Of a DNA stretch of 64,000 nt, positions 8,998 to 18,583 are shown one piece after another. This DNA comes from JAGRMG01 sp047975215 (GTDB lineage: Bacteria; Pseudomonadota; Alphaproteobacteria; Rhodobacterales; Rhodobacteraceae), in NCBI GenBank assembly GCA_047975215.1, contig JBKEDD010000130.1:1-64000 (forward strand), given 5' to 3'. The position numbers and the translations under genes were made by a program. The first letter of the stretch is position 1. Each line of letters opens with the position of its first letter. The notes under the pieces are model-generated. The model saw only the letters and a list, made by a program, of their open reading frames with translations. It ran no database searches and was not told the DNA's origin.

Positions 8998-9587
8998 CAG
9001 ACCACTTCCAGAACATCCGGGCGCGTCGCCAGCGCCGCCACCACCCGATCCACCATCGCCTCGACCGGCGTATCGCCATCCGATATCACGCTGAGGTCGG
9101 CCAGCGCATAAAGCGGCACCCGCGCATCGTAAAGCCTGCTCAGCGTAGCACGCGGATCGCCGGTGCGCAGCAAGGGGCGCGTATCCTTGTGCCTGACCCT
9201 GCTCCACAGCACGTCCAGCGCGGCGTTCAGCCAGACCGATACACCGCGCTGCGAGATCATGCGCCGGTTTTCGGCCATCAGGAAAGCGCCGCCGCCGGTG
9301 GACAGCACGCCGCATTGCGCATCCAGCAACCGCGCGATCACCTGGCTTTCCTTGACGCGAAAAAACGCCTCGCCGTCGCGTTCGAATATTTCGGGAACGG
9401 TCATGTTTGCGGCCGCTTCGATCTCGTGATCGCTGTCGAGAAACGGCACTCCGAGCCGCGCCGCCAGGGCGCGGCCGACGGCTGTCTTGCCGGCCCCCAT
9501 CATCCCGACCATCACCACGGTCTTTTTCAGTGTCCCCGGCCGGGTGCCCGCAGGCCGTGCGCCGGGGCCTCGCTCAAATCCGCTCAT
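8997..9587 (-). CDS. aroK: Shikimate kinase
   Basis: 196 residues. Phosphorylates shikimate at the 3-hydroxyl with ATP. The Walker A loop GMMGAGKT is at 28-35, the shikimate-binding aspartate lies in FLDSDHEIE, the GGGAF motif in the middle, and the lid arginines in RHKDTRPLLR. A 20-residue Pro/Gly/Arg-rich N-terminal extension precedes the kinase core, so a start at an internal codon is possible, although no closer ATG exists. It is the first gene of the aroK-aroB operon and is divergent from the small membrane-protein gene at 9670 across 82 bp. Confidence 0.95.
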   Translation of the reverse strand: MSGFERGPGARPAGTRPGTLKKTVVMVGMMGAGKTAVGRALAARLGVPFLDSDHEIEAAANMTVPEIFERDGEAFFRVKESQVIARLLDAQCGVLSTGGGAFLMAENRRMISQRGVSVWLNAALDVLWSRVRHKDTRPLLRTGDPRATLSRLYDARVPLYALADLSVISDGDTPVEAMVDRVVAALATRPDVLEVV

Positions 9588-9669
9588 TCTTGTGTGAATG
9601 ACGTGATCTTGCGCAAAAGGCCATATATAACTTTGGCAAAACGGCAGAATACGAGGCAGTGAGCATCAT

Positions 9670-9819
9670 ATGGGACGGCTGATCAAATACCTGTTTTACC
9701 TGATCATTCTGGCCGCGATCGGGCTGGTGGGATATGCCTATGTCGGGCCGTGGTTCGGCGCCGATTTCTCCCCCCCCGAGACCGAGATACGCGAGCCGGT
9801 GACACTGCATGCGGATTAA
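9670..9819 (+). CDS. Small single-pass membrane protein
   Basis: 49 codons starting MGRLIKYLFYLIILAA and ending EIREPVTLHAD. Residues 4-28 form one hydrophobic helix; the C-terminal half is acidic and proline-rich (FSPPETEIREP). Its stop codon overlaps the start of the next gene by 11 bp, which supports translation and coupling. Function unknown. I believe similar small proteins precede xerD in other Rhodobacterales, from memory only. Confidence 0.65.
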   Translation: MGRLIKYLFYLIILAAIGLVGYAYVGPWFGADFSPPETEIREPVTLHAD

Positions 9820-11329
9820 CGCGGCGGTTCTCTGCATCCTGCTGCCGGCGGCCGCGCCCGCCGAGGATCCGCTATCGGCCATCGGCTGGCTGAAACAGGC
9901 CCCGCCGCGCGATCTGCCGGGCACCGTGCTGCTCGAACCTCCGGTTAGCAAGACCGCGCTGAACCCGGAAATCGAGGTCACGCCGCTGGAAGAACTTGCA
10001 ACCCCGATCGGGCTGGTGCCGCCCGAAGTCACCGGCCTGCCGCTGGATGTGTGGCAGGGCAGCGAGGCCGACCGCCTCGCCCGGGCGATCGCCGAGGTGC
10101 CGGTACAGGACAGCCCGGCGATGCAGACGCTGCTTTACACGCTGCTGCTGTCGGAAACCCGCCCGCCGGCCGGGACGGGCGCGGCCGAGGCGCTGCTGCT
10201 GGCCCGGATCGACCGGCTGATGAAGCTTGGCGCAGCCGATCCGGCCCAGGCGCTGGTGCAACTGGCCGGCCCCACTGACAGCGCCGCGCGCTTCCGCCGC
10301 TGGCTCGACGCGACACTGCTGACCGGCGACGAAGACCGGAGCTGCGCGGCGCTGACGGCGGCGCCCTACCTGGCCCCCGACTACGCCGCGACGATCTTTT
10401 GCACCGCAAGACGGGGCGACTGGCAGACCGCCGCACTGACGCTTGAAACCGCCCATTCGCTTGGCCTGCTGTCACCGCCGATGCTGGCGCTGCTCGACAG
10501 GTTTCTCAGCCCCGACGTGTTCGAGGGCGCGCCGCCCCTGCCCGCCCCCGACAATCCCGACCCGCTGACCTTCCGCCTGTTCGAGAGCATCGGCGAACGC
10601 CTGCCCACCGCGCATCTGCCGCGCGCCTTCGCGACGGCCGATCTGCGCGACGTGGCCGGATGGAAGGCCCAGATCGAGGCCGCCGAACGGCTGACCCGCG
10701 TCGGCGCGCTCAGCCCCAACCTGCTGCTCGGGCTCTATTCCGACCGTCGTCCCGCGGCATCGGGCGGGGTGTGGGACCGGGCGGCGGCGATCCAGCGGTT
10801 CGATACCGCGCTGGACACCGCCAGCCCGGATGCGGTGGCCAAGACCCTGCCCGACGCCTGGGCGGCAATGCAGAGCGTCGGGCTGGAGGTGGCATTTGCC
10901 GAACTTTTTGCCGACCGGCTGGCGGCGCAGGATCTGGACGGCTCCGCCGCCGGGCTGGCATGGCGCGTCCGCCTGTTGTCACCGGCCTATGAGGACGCGG
11001 CGCGCAGCCCCCCCGACGATAGGGCAGACAGCGCCTTTCTGGCGGCGCTGGCCCAGGGCGATCCGGGCCGCGTGCGCGCGCCCGACGACCGCGCCCGCGC
11101 CATCGCGGCGGGGTTCGCACCGGATGCCGAGCCGCCCGCCGAGTTGCGCGATGCCATCGCCGGCGGCGCCCTGGGCGCGGCGATCCTGCGCGCGATGAAC
11201 CTGTTTGACAGCGGCGCGCGGGGCAATCCCGCGGACCTGAGCGGCGCGCTGGCCACGTTCCGCGCGGTCGGGCTGGAGGACACGGCCCGCCGCGCCGCCC
11301 TGCAACTGATGCTGCTGAAACGGACCTGA
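9809..11329 (+). CDS. Exported alpha-helical protein of unknown function
   Basis: 506 residues with a short signal peptide (residues 1-18, cleavage near APA-ED). The rest is rich in Ala, Leu, Asp and Arg, with repeated amphipathic helices reminiscent of TPR/HEAT-like solenoids, but I cannot define a repeat unit. No catalytic motif is evident. Two cysteine-containing segments (DRSCAAL, ATIFCTAR) could form a periplasmic disulfide. It overlaps the small membrane protein by 11 bp and is followed by xerD after 3 bp, so the three form one transcription unit. A role in the envelope or in division-associated chromosome resolution is only a context guess. Confidence 0.75.
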   Translation: MRINAAVLCILLPAAAPAEDPLSAIGWLKQAPPRDLPGTVLLEPPVSKTALNPEIEVTPLEELATPIGLVPPEVTGLPLDVWQGSEADRLARAIAEVPVQDSPAMQTLLYTLLLSETRPPAGTGAAEALLLARIDRLMKLGAADPAQALVQLAGPTDSAARFRRWLDATLLTGDEDRSCAALTAAPYLAPDYAATIFCTARRGDWQTAALTLETAHSLGLLSPPMLALLDRFLSPDVFEGAPPLPAPDNPDPLTFRLFESIGERLPTAHLPRAFATADLRDVAGWKAQIEAAERLTRVGALSPNLLLGLYSDRRPAASGGVWDRAAAIQRFDTALDTASPDAVAKTLPDAWAAMQSVGLEVAFAELFADRLAAQDLDGSAAGLAWRVRLLSPAYEDAARSPPDDRADSAFLAALAQGDPGRVRAPDDRARAIAAGFAPDAEPPAELRDAIAGGALGAAILRAMNLFDSGARGNPADLSGALATFRAVGLEDTARRAALQLMLLKRT

Positions 11330-11332
11330 GTC

Positions 11333-12289
11333 ATGGCCGCGCCCGCCGATCCAAGCGACTGGATTTCGACCTTCCTGGACGCACAGGCCGCCGAAACCGG
11401 CGCGGCGCAGAACACCTTGCTGGCCTATGGCCGCGATCTGAAGGATTTCGCCGGCTGGCTGTGCCGCACGGGGGGCGATTTCGCCACGGTGGACCAGGAC
11501 GGCATCGAAGCCTATCTGATCGACTGCGACACGCAGGGGCTGGCGAAGTCCACACGCGCCCGGCGGCTGTCGGCGGTCCGCCAGATATTCCGCTTTGCCT
11601 TTGACGAAGGCTGGCGCAACGACAATCCGGCGATCCGCATTTCCGGTCCGGGGCGCGACCGGCATTTGCCGAAAACCATGGATCTGGCACAGGTAAGCCG
11701 GCTGCTGTCGGCGGCGCGCGAAACCGGGCGCACACAACTCGAACGGGCGCGCAATGCCTGCCTGGTGGAACTGCTATATGCCACCGGTATGCGGGTCAGC
11801 GAACTGGTGTCGCTGCCGGTGGCGGCGGCACGGGGCAAGCCGCGGATGCTGCTGATCCGCGGCAAGGGCGGCAAGGAACGCATGGTGCCGCTGTCGCCGC
11901 CGGCCCGCGCGGCGCTCGATGAATGGCTCAGGCTGCGTGACTCGACCGAGGCCGAGCGCGTGGCCAAGGGGGCACCGGCATCGCGGTTCCTGTTTGCATC
12001 GCGCGGCCGGTCGGGGCACCTGACCCGGCACGCGTTTTATCTGCGGATCAAGGATATCGCGCTTGCCGCGGGGATCGACCCGGCCAGCGTCACGCCGCAC
12101 ACGCTGCGCCATGCCTTCGCGACGCACCTGCTGGCCGGCGGGGCCGACCTGCGTTCGATCCAGACATTGCTGGGCCATGCCGACCTGTCCACGACCGAAA
12201 TCTACACCCATGTTCTGGATGACCGGCTGAAAGAACTTGTCCTGACGCATCACCCGCTGGCGCGCGACGACAAGCCAAGGGATCGCTGA
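11333..12289 (+). CDS. xerD: Site-specific tyrosine recombinase XerD/XerC
   Basis: 318 residues. N-terminal SAM-like core-binding domain (about 8-100) and C-terminal catalytic domain. Catalytic residues can be placed: Arg154 (ATGMRVSEL), the beta-hairpin lysine in RGKGGKERM (178-181), His256 and Arg259 in HTLRHAFATH, His282 in LLGHADLSTTEIYTH, and the nucleophile Tyr291. It should resolve chromosome dimers at dif with its XerC partner and FtsK. No dif site or integrated element was recognised nearby, so this is the housekeeping enzyme rather than an element integrase. XerD rather than XerC is my preference from the sequence context, not certain. Confidence 0.9.
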   Translation: MAAPADPSDWISTFLDAQAAETGAAQNTLLAYGRDLKDFAGWLCRTGGDFATVDQDGIEAYLIDCDTQGLAKSTRARRLSAVRQIFRFAFDEGWRNDNPAIRISGPGRDRHLPKTMDLAQVSRLLSAARETGRTQLERARNACLVELLYATGMRVSELVSLPVAAARGKPRMLLIRGKGGKERMVPLSPPARAALDEWLRLRDSTEAERVAKGAPASRFLFASRGRSGHLTRHAFYLRIKDIALAAGIDPASVTPHTLRHAFATHLLAGGADLRSIQTLLGHADLSTTEIYTHVLDDRLKELVLTHHPLARDDKPRDR

Positions 12290-12368
12290 CGCCACCCCCC
12301 GAGGCGCGGCCCTTGATTGACGCGGCGGCGCGCCCCATAACCCGTCTGACACAACAAGGGTCGTGACG

Positions 12369-13673
12369 ATGCAAGCCTCAACCGCCGTCCTTGACGGTGC
12401 CTTCTGGATCAGCGCCGCAGTCATCCTGGCGATGCTGGTGCTGTCGGCCTTCTTTTCCGGGTCGGAAACCGCCCTTACGGCCGCATCGCGCGGCAAGCTG
12501 CGGGCGCAGGCCGACAAAGGTTCGCGCGGCGCCGAACGGGCGCTGAAGATCACCGAAGACAACGAAAGGCTGATCGGATCGGTCCTGCTGGGCAACAACC
12601 TGGTCAATATCCTTGCCGCGTCGCTGGCCACCGCGCTGTTTACCCGCGTGTTCGGCGAAAGCGGGGTGGCGGTGGCAACGCTGGTCATGACGCTTCTTGT
12701 GCTGGTCTTTGCCGAGGTGCTGCCCAAGACCTACGCCATCATCAACGCCGAACGCGCCGCCGCCGCGGTCGCCGCGCCGATCGGCGTGGTGGTGATGCTG
12801 TTCGCGCCGGTGGTGTCGGCGGTGCGGTTTCTGGTGCGCGGGCTTTTGCGCCTTTTCGGGGTGCAGGTCGATCCCGACAGCCAGATCCTGGCGGTACGCG
12901 AGGAGATCGCCGGCGCGCTTCATCTGGGCCACTCTGAAGGCCTGGTCGAAAAGGAGGACCGCGACCGCATCCTCGGCGCACTGGATCTTGGCGACCGCGC
13001 GGTCGAGGAGATCATGCTGCATCGCTCGAAGATCCGCATGATTGATGCCGATGACGACCCTCAATCCATCCTGAAACAATGCCTCGACAGCCCGCACACG
13101 CGCCTGCCCGTATACCGCAGCGAACCGGAAAACATCATCGGCGTGGTTCATGCCAAGGATCTTCTGCGCGCAATCTACAACCGGATCGGCCTGTCGGGCG
13201 ATGCCGCCACGCTTGAGGCGTTCCGCATCACCGATATCGCCAACCCGCCCTATTTCATCCCCGAGACCACGACGCTTGACGACCAGATGCGCCAGTTTCT
13301 GCGGATGCGGTCGCATTTCGCACTGGTGGTGGACGAATACGGATCGCTGCAGGGGCTCATCACGCTCGAAGACATCCTCGAAGAGATCGTGGGCGAAATC
13401 ACCGACGAGTTCGACCCCGACGCAGAACATCCCGTTACCAAGACGGATGACGGGCAGTTCCTTGTCGAAGGTGCGATGACCATCCGCGACCTGAACCGCG
13501 CAACCGACTGGAGCCTGCCCGACGACGAGGCCAACACCGTGGCCGGGCTGGTGATTCACGAGGCCCAGATGATTCCCGTCGTGGGACAGGTGTTTTCCTT
13601 CCATGGTTTCCGTTTCGAAGTCGTCTCACGCGAGGGCAACCGCGTGACGGCGCTCAAGATAAAGCCGCTGTGA
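12369..13673 (+). CDS. Hemolysin family/CorC-like CNNM protein with CBS domains
   Basis: 434 residues. An N-terminal DUF21/CNNM membrane domain (about 1-190; four hydrophobic segments, with FFSGSETALTAAS and EVLPKTYA typical of the family), two CBS motifs (about 210-330) and a C-terminal CorC_HlyC transporter-associated domain (about 345-432, starting DDGQFLVEGAMTI). Members are linked to magnesium/cobalt efflux; 'hemolysin' is a historical name. ATG 12369 is preferred over GTG 12363 because AAGGG lies 8 bases before the ATG. It follows xerD by 79 bp and precedes the transporter gene by 46 bp. Confidence 0.9.
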   Translation: MQASTAVLDGAFWISAAVILAMLVLSAFFSGSETALTAASRGKLRAQADKGSRGAERALKITEDNERLIGSVLLGNNLVNILAASLATALFTRVFGESGVAVATLVMTLLVLVFAEVLPKTYAIINAERAAAAVAAPIGVVVMLFAPVVSAVRFLVRGLLRLFGVQVDPDSQILAVREEIAGALHLGHSEGLVEKEDRDRILGALDLGDRAVEEIMLHRSKIRMIDADDDPQSILKQCLDSPHTRLPVYRSEPENIIGVVHAKDLLRAIYNRIGLSGDAATLEAFRITDIANPPYFIPETTTLDDQMRQFLRMRSHFALVVDEYGSLQGLITLEDILEEIVGEITDEFDPDAEHPVTKTDDGQFLVEGAMTIRDLNRATDWSLPDDEANTVAGLVIHEAQMIPVVGQVFSFHGFRFEVVSREGNRVTALKIKPL

Positions 13674-13719
13674 CAGGTGCCGTGCCGCATGTCCCGGGGG
13701 GCCGGGCGGGAACGGCTGC

Positions 13720-15345
13720 ATGATCCGGCCGGCCGCCTGGTTCGATGCGGTGGTGCTCGATCTGGGTCGGCAGATGCGCTGGTCCTTCCTGCCGCCGCTG
13801 ATGGTCTATTTCGCCTACGGCGCCTCGGGCATCACCTCGATCGTGGGGACGTTCTTCATCAAGGACTACCTCGACGTGTCGGCCGCCTTCGTGGCCGGAC
13901 TCGCCTTCTGGGCCGGGCTGCCCTGGGCGCTGAAAATGCCGTTGGGGCATCTGACCGACCTGCTGTGGCGCTGGAAATGGCTGCTGGTCTTTGCCGGCGC
14001 CGGTCTGATCACGGCCAGCTTTCTGATCATGTACGGGCTGGCAACGCGCGTGCCGTGGATGGCCGACACCATGTCGGTCACGGCCTGGTTCGTGATCGCC
14101 GCCCTGCTGGCGCCCGGCGGATACGTGGTGCAGGACGCGGTGGCCGATGCGCTGTCGGTCGAGGCGGTGCCGAAACTGGACGAGAACGGCAACCCGTTCG
14201 ACGAGGACGCCCAGCGCGCCATGCACACCACCATGCAGACGCTCGGCCGGATCGCGCTGATCGGCGCGCTGACCTCGGTCGCGGCGCTGAATATCTCGCT
14301 GTTTGCCGGGATCGAGGAACTGGCACAGGACCAACAGGGCGAAGTCTATGGCCGTATCTATCTGATCGGGCTTGCGATCCCGGTCATCTCCATCTCGGGC
14401 GTGATGCTGGCGATGCTCCAGCAACGCCGCCGCATCCGTCGATTGACCGATCAGGGGCTGAGCCGCGCCGAGGCCGAAGCGAGCTTTGCCCCCGAAGGCG
14501 GAAACGTCCGCCCGAACTGGTGGTATTTCATCGGCGGCGCGGCCTTCCTGTCGATCAGCCTTACGGTTGGCCTGTCCGATGTGCCATGGTCGCAGGAGAT
14601 CGTCTTTGCCGGCTCGCTCGGCATCGTGGTGCTGCTGATGCGCCAGTTGATCGCGGCGCTCGAACCGGCCAGGGCCCGCGCGCTCGTCGGTACGGCGATC
14701 ATCATCTTCATTTTCCGCGCAGTGCCGGTGCCGGGCGCCGGATCGACCTGGTTCAGCATCGACGAACTGGGGTTCGACCAGCAGTTCCTGTCAGTGCTGT
14801 CGCTGATCACCTCGGTCCTGACGCTGGCGGGCATGATCGTGCTGCGCCCGCTCATGGCGCATCGTTCCATCGTCTATATCGTGATTCTGCTGACGCTGGC
14901 CGCCGGCCTGTTGTCGCTGCCCAATATCGGGCTTTACTACGGCGTCCAGGACTGGACGGCGCCGCTGACCGGCGGTCTGGTCGATGCCCGGTTCATCGCA
15001 CTGATCGACGCCGCGATAGAAAGCCCGCTGGGACAGGTCGCGATGATCCCGATGCTGGCCTGGATCGCGCGCAACGCGCCGGGCGAACTCAAGGCGACGT
15101 TCTTCGCGGTCACGGCGTCTTTCACCAACCTGGCACTGTCGGCCAGCAACCTGGGCACCAAGTATCTCAACCAGGTATTCGTCGTCACGCGCCAGGCCGT
15201 TGATCCGGCGACCGGCACCATCACCACGCAGGCCGACTATTCGCAGCTCGGCCACCTGCTTATCGCCGCCGCCGCGATCACCGTTCTCGCGCCGCTTGCG
15301 ACCATCGCCATCGTGCAATCCTCACGCCTGCGCACACCGGACTGA
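13720..15345 (+). CDS. MFS-type transporter of the folate-biopterin (BT1)-like group
   Basis: 541 residues with about 12 hydrophobic segments. The segment VVQDAVADALSVE near residue 135 matches the QD..ADAL.VE signature of BT1/folate-biopterin transporters, and the N-terminal block with GHLTDLLWRWKW fits the MFS loop 2-3 basic motif. The protein is longer than a standard MFS porter because of a cytoplasmic loop with acidic and basic residues (about 150-165 and 230-265). Substrate unknown: pterin, folate or another anion are possible. Same strand as the CorC-like gene, and followed by a 124-bp gap before the flavoprotein gene. Confidence 0.7.
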   Translation: MIRPAAWFDAVVLDLGRQMRWSFLPPLMVYFAYGASGITSIVGTFFIKDYLDVSAAFVAGLAFWAGLPWALKMPLGHLTDLLWRWKWLLVFAGAGLITASFLIMYGLATRVPWMADTMSVTAWFVIAALLAPGGYVVQDAVADALSVEAVPKLDENGNPFDEDAQRAMHTTMQTLGRIALIGALTSVAALNISLFAGIEELAQDQQGEVYGRIYLIGLAIPVISISGVMLAMLQQRRRIRRLTDQGLSRAEAEASFAPEGGNVRPNWWYFIGGAAFLSISLTVGLSDVPWSQEIVFAGSLGIVVLLMRQLIAALEPARARALVGTAIIIFIFRAVPVPGAGSTWFSIDELGFDQQFLSVLSLITSVLTLAGMIVLRPLMAHRSIVYIVILLTLAAGLLSLPNIGLYYGVQDWTAPLTGGLVDARFIALIDAAIESPLGQVAMIPMLAWIARNAPGELKATFFAVTASFTNLALSASNLGTKYLNQVFVVTRQAVDPATGTITTQADYSQLGHLLIAAAAITVLAPLATIAIVQSSRLRTPD

Positions 15346-15469
15346 ACGGGCCGTATGCGCCGCGCCTGTGTGCGCAGATGTCCCGCCAGCGACATGATTC
15401 GTCGTCTTTCGACTTGCCGGGACCGGTCTGCGCGGAAATGGTCGTGGCGTCAGCAAATCGGAGTTCGCG

Positions 15470-17878
15470 ATGAAAACCACCACCCGCGTCGCCGTGATCG
15501 GCGGCGGAGTCGTCGGCTGTTCGGTCCTCTATCACCTGGCCAAGCTGGGCTGGGCCGACGTGATGCTGCTCGAACGTTCGGATCTGACCAGCGGTTCGAC
15601 CTGGCATGCCGCGGGCGGGTTTCACACCCTGAACGGCGACACCAACATGGCCGCGCTTCAGGGCTACACCATCCGGCTTTACAAGGAACTGGAAGAAATC
15701 ACCGGCATGAGTTGCGGGCTGCACCATGTCGGCGGCATCACCCTGGCCGACAACCGCGACAGGTTCGACATGCTGCTTGCCGAACGCGCCAAGCACCGCT
15801 TCATGGGGCTTGAAACGAATATCGTGGGCCCCGAGGAAATCAGGCAGATTTCCCCGATCACCAATACCGACGGCATCATCGGCGCACTTTACGACCCGCT
15901 CGACGGGCATCTCGACCCCTCGGGGACAACCCACGCCTACGCCAGGGCCGCGCGCATGGGCGGGGCCACCATCGAAACCCATTGCATGGTGTGCGAAACC
16001 AACCAGCGCGCCGATGGCAGCTGGGATGTGGTCACGGACAAGGGAACCGTCCATGCCGAACATGTGGTCAATGCCGCCGGCCTCTGGGCACGCGAGGTCG
16101 GCGCCATGGCCGGCGTCTATTTTCCGCTGCACCCGATGGAGCATCAGTACATCGTCACCGACGACATCCCCGAGATCTACGAACTGGGCCGCGAGCACCC
16201 GCATGTCGTCGATCCGGCGGGCGAATCCTATCTGCGCCAGGAAGGCCGCGGGCTGTGCATCGGGTTCTATGAACAGAAGGCGCGGCCCTGGGCTGTGGAC
16301 GGCACGCCCTGGAGCTTTGGCCACGAACTTCTGCCCGACGATTTCGACAAGATCGAGGACAGTATCGCCTTTGCCTACCGGCGCTTTCCGGTGCTGGCGC
16401 GTGCCGGGGTCAAGTCGGTGATACACGGGCCGTTCACCTTCGCACCCGACGGCAACCCGCTGGTCGGGCCGGTTCCGGGGCTGCGCAACTACTGGGCCGC
16501 CTGTGGCGTTATGGCGGGGTTTTCACAGGGTGGCGGCGTCGGGCTGATGCTGGCGCAATGGATGGTCGAGGGCGAATGCGAGCGCAACACCTTTGCGCTG
16601 GACGTGGCGCGCTTTGGCGACTGGATCGCGCCGGGGTATACCCGCCCCAAGGTGGTCGAGAACTACCGGAAGCGGTTTTCGGTCAGCTACCCCAACGAGG
16701 AACTGCCCGCCGCGCGCCCCAACCGCACAACGCCGATGTACGACATTTTCTCGGACATGGGGGCGGTCTGGGGCCAGCAATTCGGCCTCGAGGTCGTCAA
16801 CTACTTCGCGCAAGGCACCGAACCCGCATACGAAACGCCATCGTTCCGCCGCTCGGACGCGTTCGATGCCACCGCCCGCGAGGTCCGCGGCGTGCGCCGA
16901 GGCGCCGGTATCAACGAGGTGCACAATTTCGGCAAGTACCGGGTCGCAGGGGCGCGCGCGCGCGCCTGGCTCGACCGGATCATGGCGGGTTCCATCCCCC
17001 GGCCGGGGCGGCTTTCGCTCAGCCCGATGCTGTCGCCACAGGGCCGGCTGATCGGCGATTTCACCGTGTCCTGCCTGTCCGAAGACGAGTTTCAGCTTAC
17101 CGCCTCATATGGCGCGCAAGCCTATCACATGCGCTGGTTCCTGAAACATCAGGAAGATGGCGTAAGTATCGAAAACATAAGCGACAAGCTTACCGGCTTC
17201 CAGATCGCGGGACCGCGTGCGCGCGACATTCTGGCCGCCTGCACCCGTACCGGCCTGTCGGACATGCGGTTTCTCGATCTGCGCCGGCTTTGCGTCGGCA
17301 TGACCGAGTGCCTGGTTCAGCGGGTCAGCTATACCGGCGATCTGGGTTTCGAGATCTACTGCGATCCGATGGCGCAGCGCCAGCTTTGGCAGACATTGTG
17401 GGAGGCCGGACAGGCCCATTGCATGGTGCCCTTCGGAATGCGGGCAATGATGTCGCTCAGGCTCGACAAGTTCTTCGGCGCCTGGCTGCGCGAATTTTCG
17501 CCCGACTACACCGCCGCCGAAACCGGGCTGGACCGTTTCATCGCGTTCGCCAAGCCCGCCGACTTCATCGGCCGGGCCGCGGCCGAGGCGGAACGGGCGG
17601 CCGGCCCGGCCCGGCGCCTGGCCGCCTTTGTGGTCGACGCGGACGACGCCGACGTGCACGGATTCGAACCGATCTGGCTGGATGGCAGCGTGCAGGGCTT
17701 TTGCACCTCTGGGGGGTACTCGCACCATGCCGGCGTCTCGGTTGCCCAGGGGTTCCTGCCCGCGGGGCGTATCGCGCAAGGGCTGGAAGTCGAGATCGAG
17801 ATCCTCGGCCAGATGCGCAAGGCACGTCTGGTCACGGCCCCGCTGTTTGACGCCGACGGCGCGCGGATGCGCGGGTGA
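15470..17878 (+). CDS. Dimethylglycine/sarcosine-dehydrogenase-like FAD and GcvT-domain protein
   Basis: 802 residues with the full dimethylglycine-dehydrogenase architecture: N-terminal FAD-dependent oxidase domain with the dinucleotide loop VIGGGVVGCSV (9-19), a His46 in GSTWHAAGG at the position where mammalian DMGDH binds FAD covalently, a central FAO_M domain (about 385-440), then GCV_T (about 445-710) and its C-terminal barrel (about 715-800). The GcvT half normally takes the methyl group released by oxidation onto tetrahydrofolate, giving 5,10-methylene-THF. The substrate may be dimethylglycine, sarcosine or another N-methyl compound; the sequence does not decide. GGAG about 10 bases upstream supports the start. 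It fits the methylated-amine theme of the 35-48 kb region. Confidence 0.85.
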   Translation: MKTTTRVAVIGGGVVGCSVLYHLAKLGWADVMLLERSDLTSGSTWHAAGGFHTLNGDTNMAALQGYTIRLYKELEEITGMSCGLHHVGGITLADNRDRFDMLLAERAKHRFMGLETNIVGPEEIRQISPITNTDGIIGALYDPLDGHLDPSGTTHAYARAARMGGATIETHCMVCETNQRADGSWDVVTDKGTVHAEHVVNAAGLWAREVGAMAGVYFPLHPMEHQYIVTDDIPEIYELGREHPHVVDPAGESYLRQEGRGLCIGFYEQKARPWAVDGTPWSFGHELLPDDFDKIEDSIAFAYRRFPVLARAGVKSVIHGPFTFAPDGNPLVGPVPGLRNYWAACGVMAGFSQGGGVGLMLAQWMVEGECERNTFALDVARFGDWIAPGYTRPKVVENYRKRFSVSYPNEELPAARPNRTTPMYDIFSDMGAVWGQQFGLEVVNYFAQGTEPAYETPSFRRSDAFDATAREVRGVRRGAGINEVHNFGKYRVAGARARAWLDRIMAGSIPRPGRLSLSPMLSPQGRLIGDFTVSCLSEDEFQLTASYGAQAYHMRWFLKHQEDGVSIENISDKLTGFQIAGPRARDILAACTRTGLSDMRFLDLRRLCVGMTECLVQRVSYTGDLGFEIYCDPMAQRQLWQTLWEAGQAHCMVPFGMRAMMSLRLDKFFGAWLREFSPDYTAAETGLDRFIAFAKPADFIGRAAAEAERAAGPARRLAAFVVDADDADVHGFEPIWLDGSVQGFCTSGGYSHHAGVSVAQGFLPAGRIAQGLEVEIEILGQMRKARLVTAPLFDADGARMRG

Positions 17879-17909
17879 CTGGACGGGGTGCGCGTGCCAT
17901 GGTGTGCAC

Positions 17910-18512
17910 ATGACGGAAATGCCGGTCATCGTCCTCGCCGCCGGAGCTTCGCGCCGGATGCGCGGGGCAGACAAGCTGCTTGAAGACGTGGATGGCGAAC
18001 CGCTGCTGCGCCGGCTCGTGCGTATCGGAGCGGTTGTCGGGCCGGTCCATGCGGCGCTGCCCCCGCCGCCGCACCCGCGCCATGCGGCGCTGGACGGGCT
18101 GGCGGTGAACAAGGTGGTGGTGCCCGACGCGGCCGAGGGAATGAATGCCAGCCTGCGCCGTGCAATCGCGGCACTTCCCGAAAAGACGCCGGCGGTCATG
18201 CTGGTGCTGGGCGATCTGCCGGATCTGACCGAAACCGACCTGAAGACGGTCGCCGATGCCGTTGATCTGAAGTCGGAAAACCTGATCTGGCGCGGCACGA
18301 CGGAAACCGGCAAGCCGGGGCATCCCGTGGTGTTCCGCCGTCAGCTATTTGCGCAAGTCCTGGCCATGACGGGCGATGGCGGTGCCTGGCCGGTGGTGGC
18401 CGCCAACCGCGAGCGGACCATTCTGGTGGCTCTGCCGGGCAACCACGCGCGAACCGACCTGGACACGCCCGAGGATTGGCAGAACTGGCGCAAGGCGCGC
18501 GAACGCCCCTGA
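17910..18512 (+). CDS. MobA-like nucleotidyltransferase (MocA-type)
   Basis: A 200-residue NTP_transf_3 protein. The nucleotide-binding signature LAAGASRRMRGADKLL is at residues 8-23, the metal-site LGDLPDLTETD block lies mid-protein, and the C-terminal NHARTDLDTPEDW block is typical of MocA/MobA-related enzymes. These attach CMP or GMP to molybdopterin in Moco maturation, but the group also includes other small-molecule nucleotidyltransferases. No xanthine dehydrogenase genes are near. It begins 31 bp after the flavoprotein gene on the same strand and may be cotranscribed. ATG 17910 gives the family N-terminus. Confidence 0.8.
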   Translation: MTEMPVIVLAAGASRRMRGADKLLEDVDGEPLLRRLVRIGAVVGPVHAALPPPPHPRHAALDGLAVNKVVVPDAAEGMNASLRRAIAALPEKTPAVMLVLGDLPDLTETDLKTVADAVDLKSENLIWRGTTETGKPGHPVVFRRQLFAQVLAMTGDGGAWPVVAANRERTILVALPGNHARTDLDTPEDWQNWRKARERP

Positions 18513-18583
18513 CCGGGGGCAAAAACCGGGCCCGGCATGTCGCCCGGTCCGGCATCCGGCTGCGCGCTTGCCCGAAACCCGCT

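Noticed and set aside
11333..12289. Integrase of a mobile element
   Set aside because: The recombinase has housekeeping XerD architecture and sits among core genes, with no attachment-site repeats or element genes nearby.
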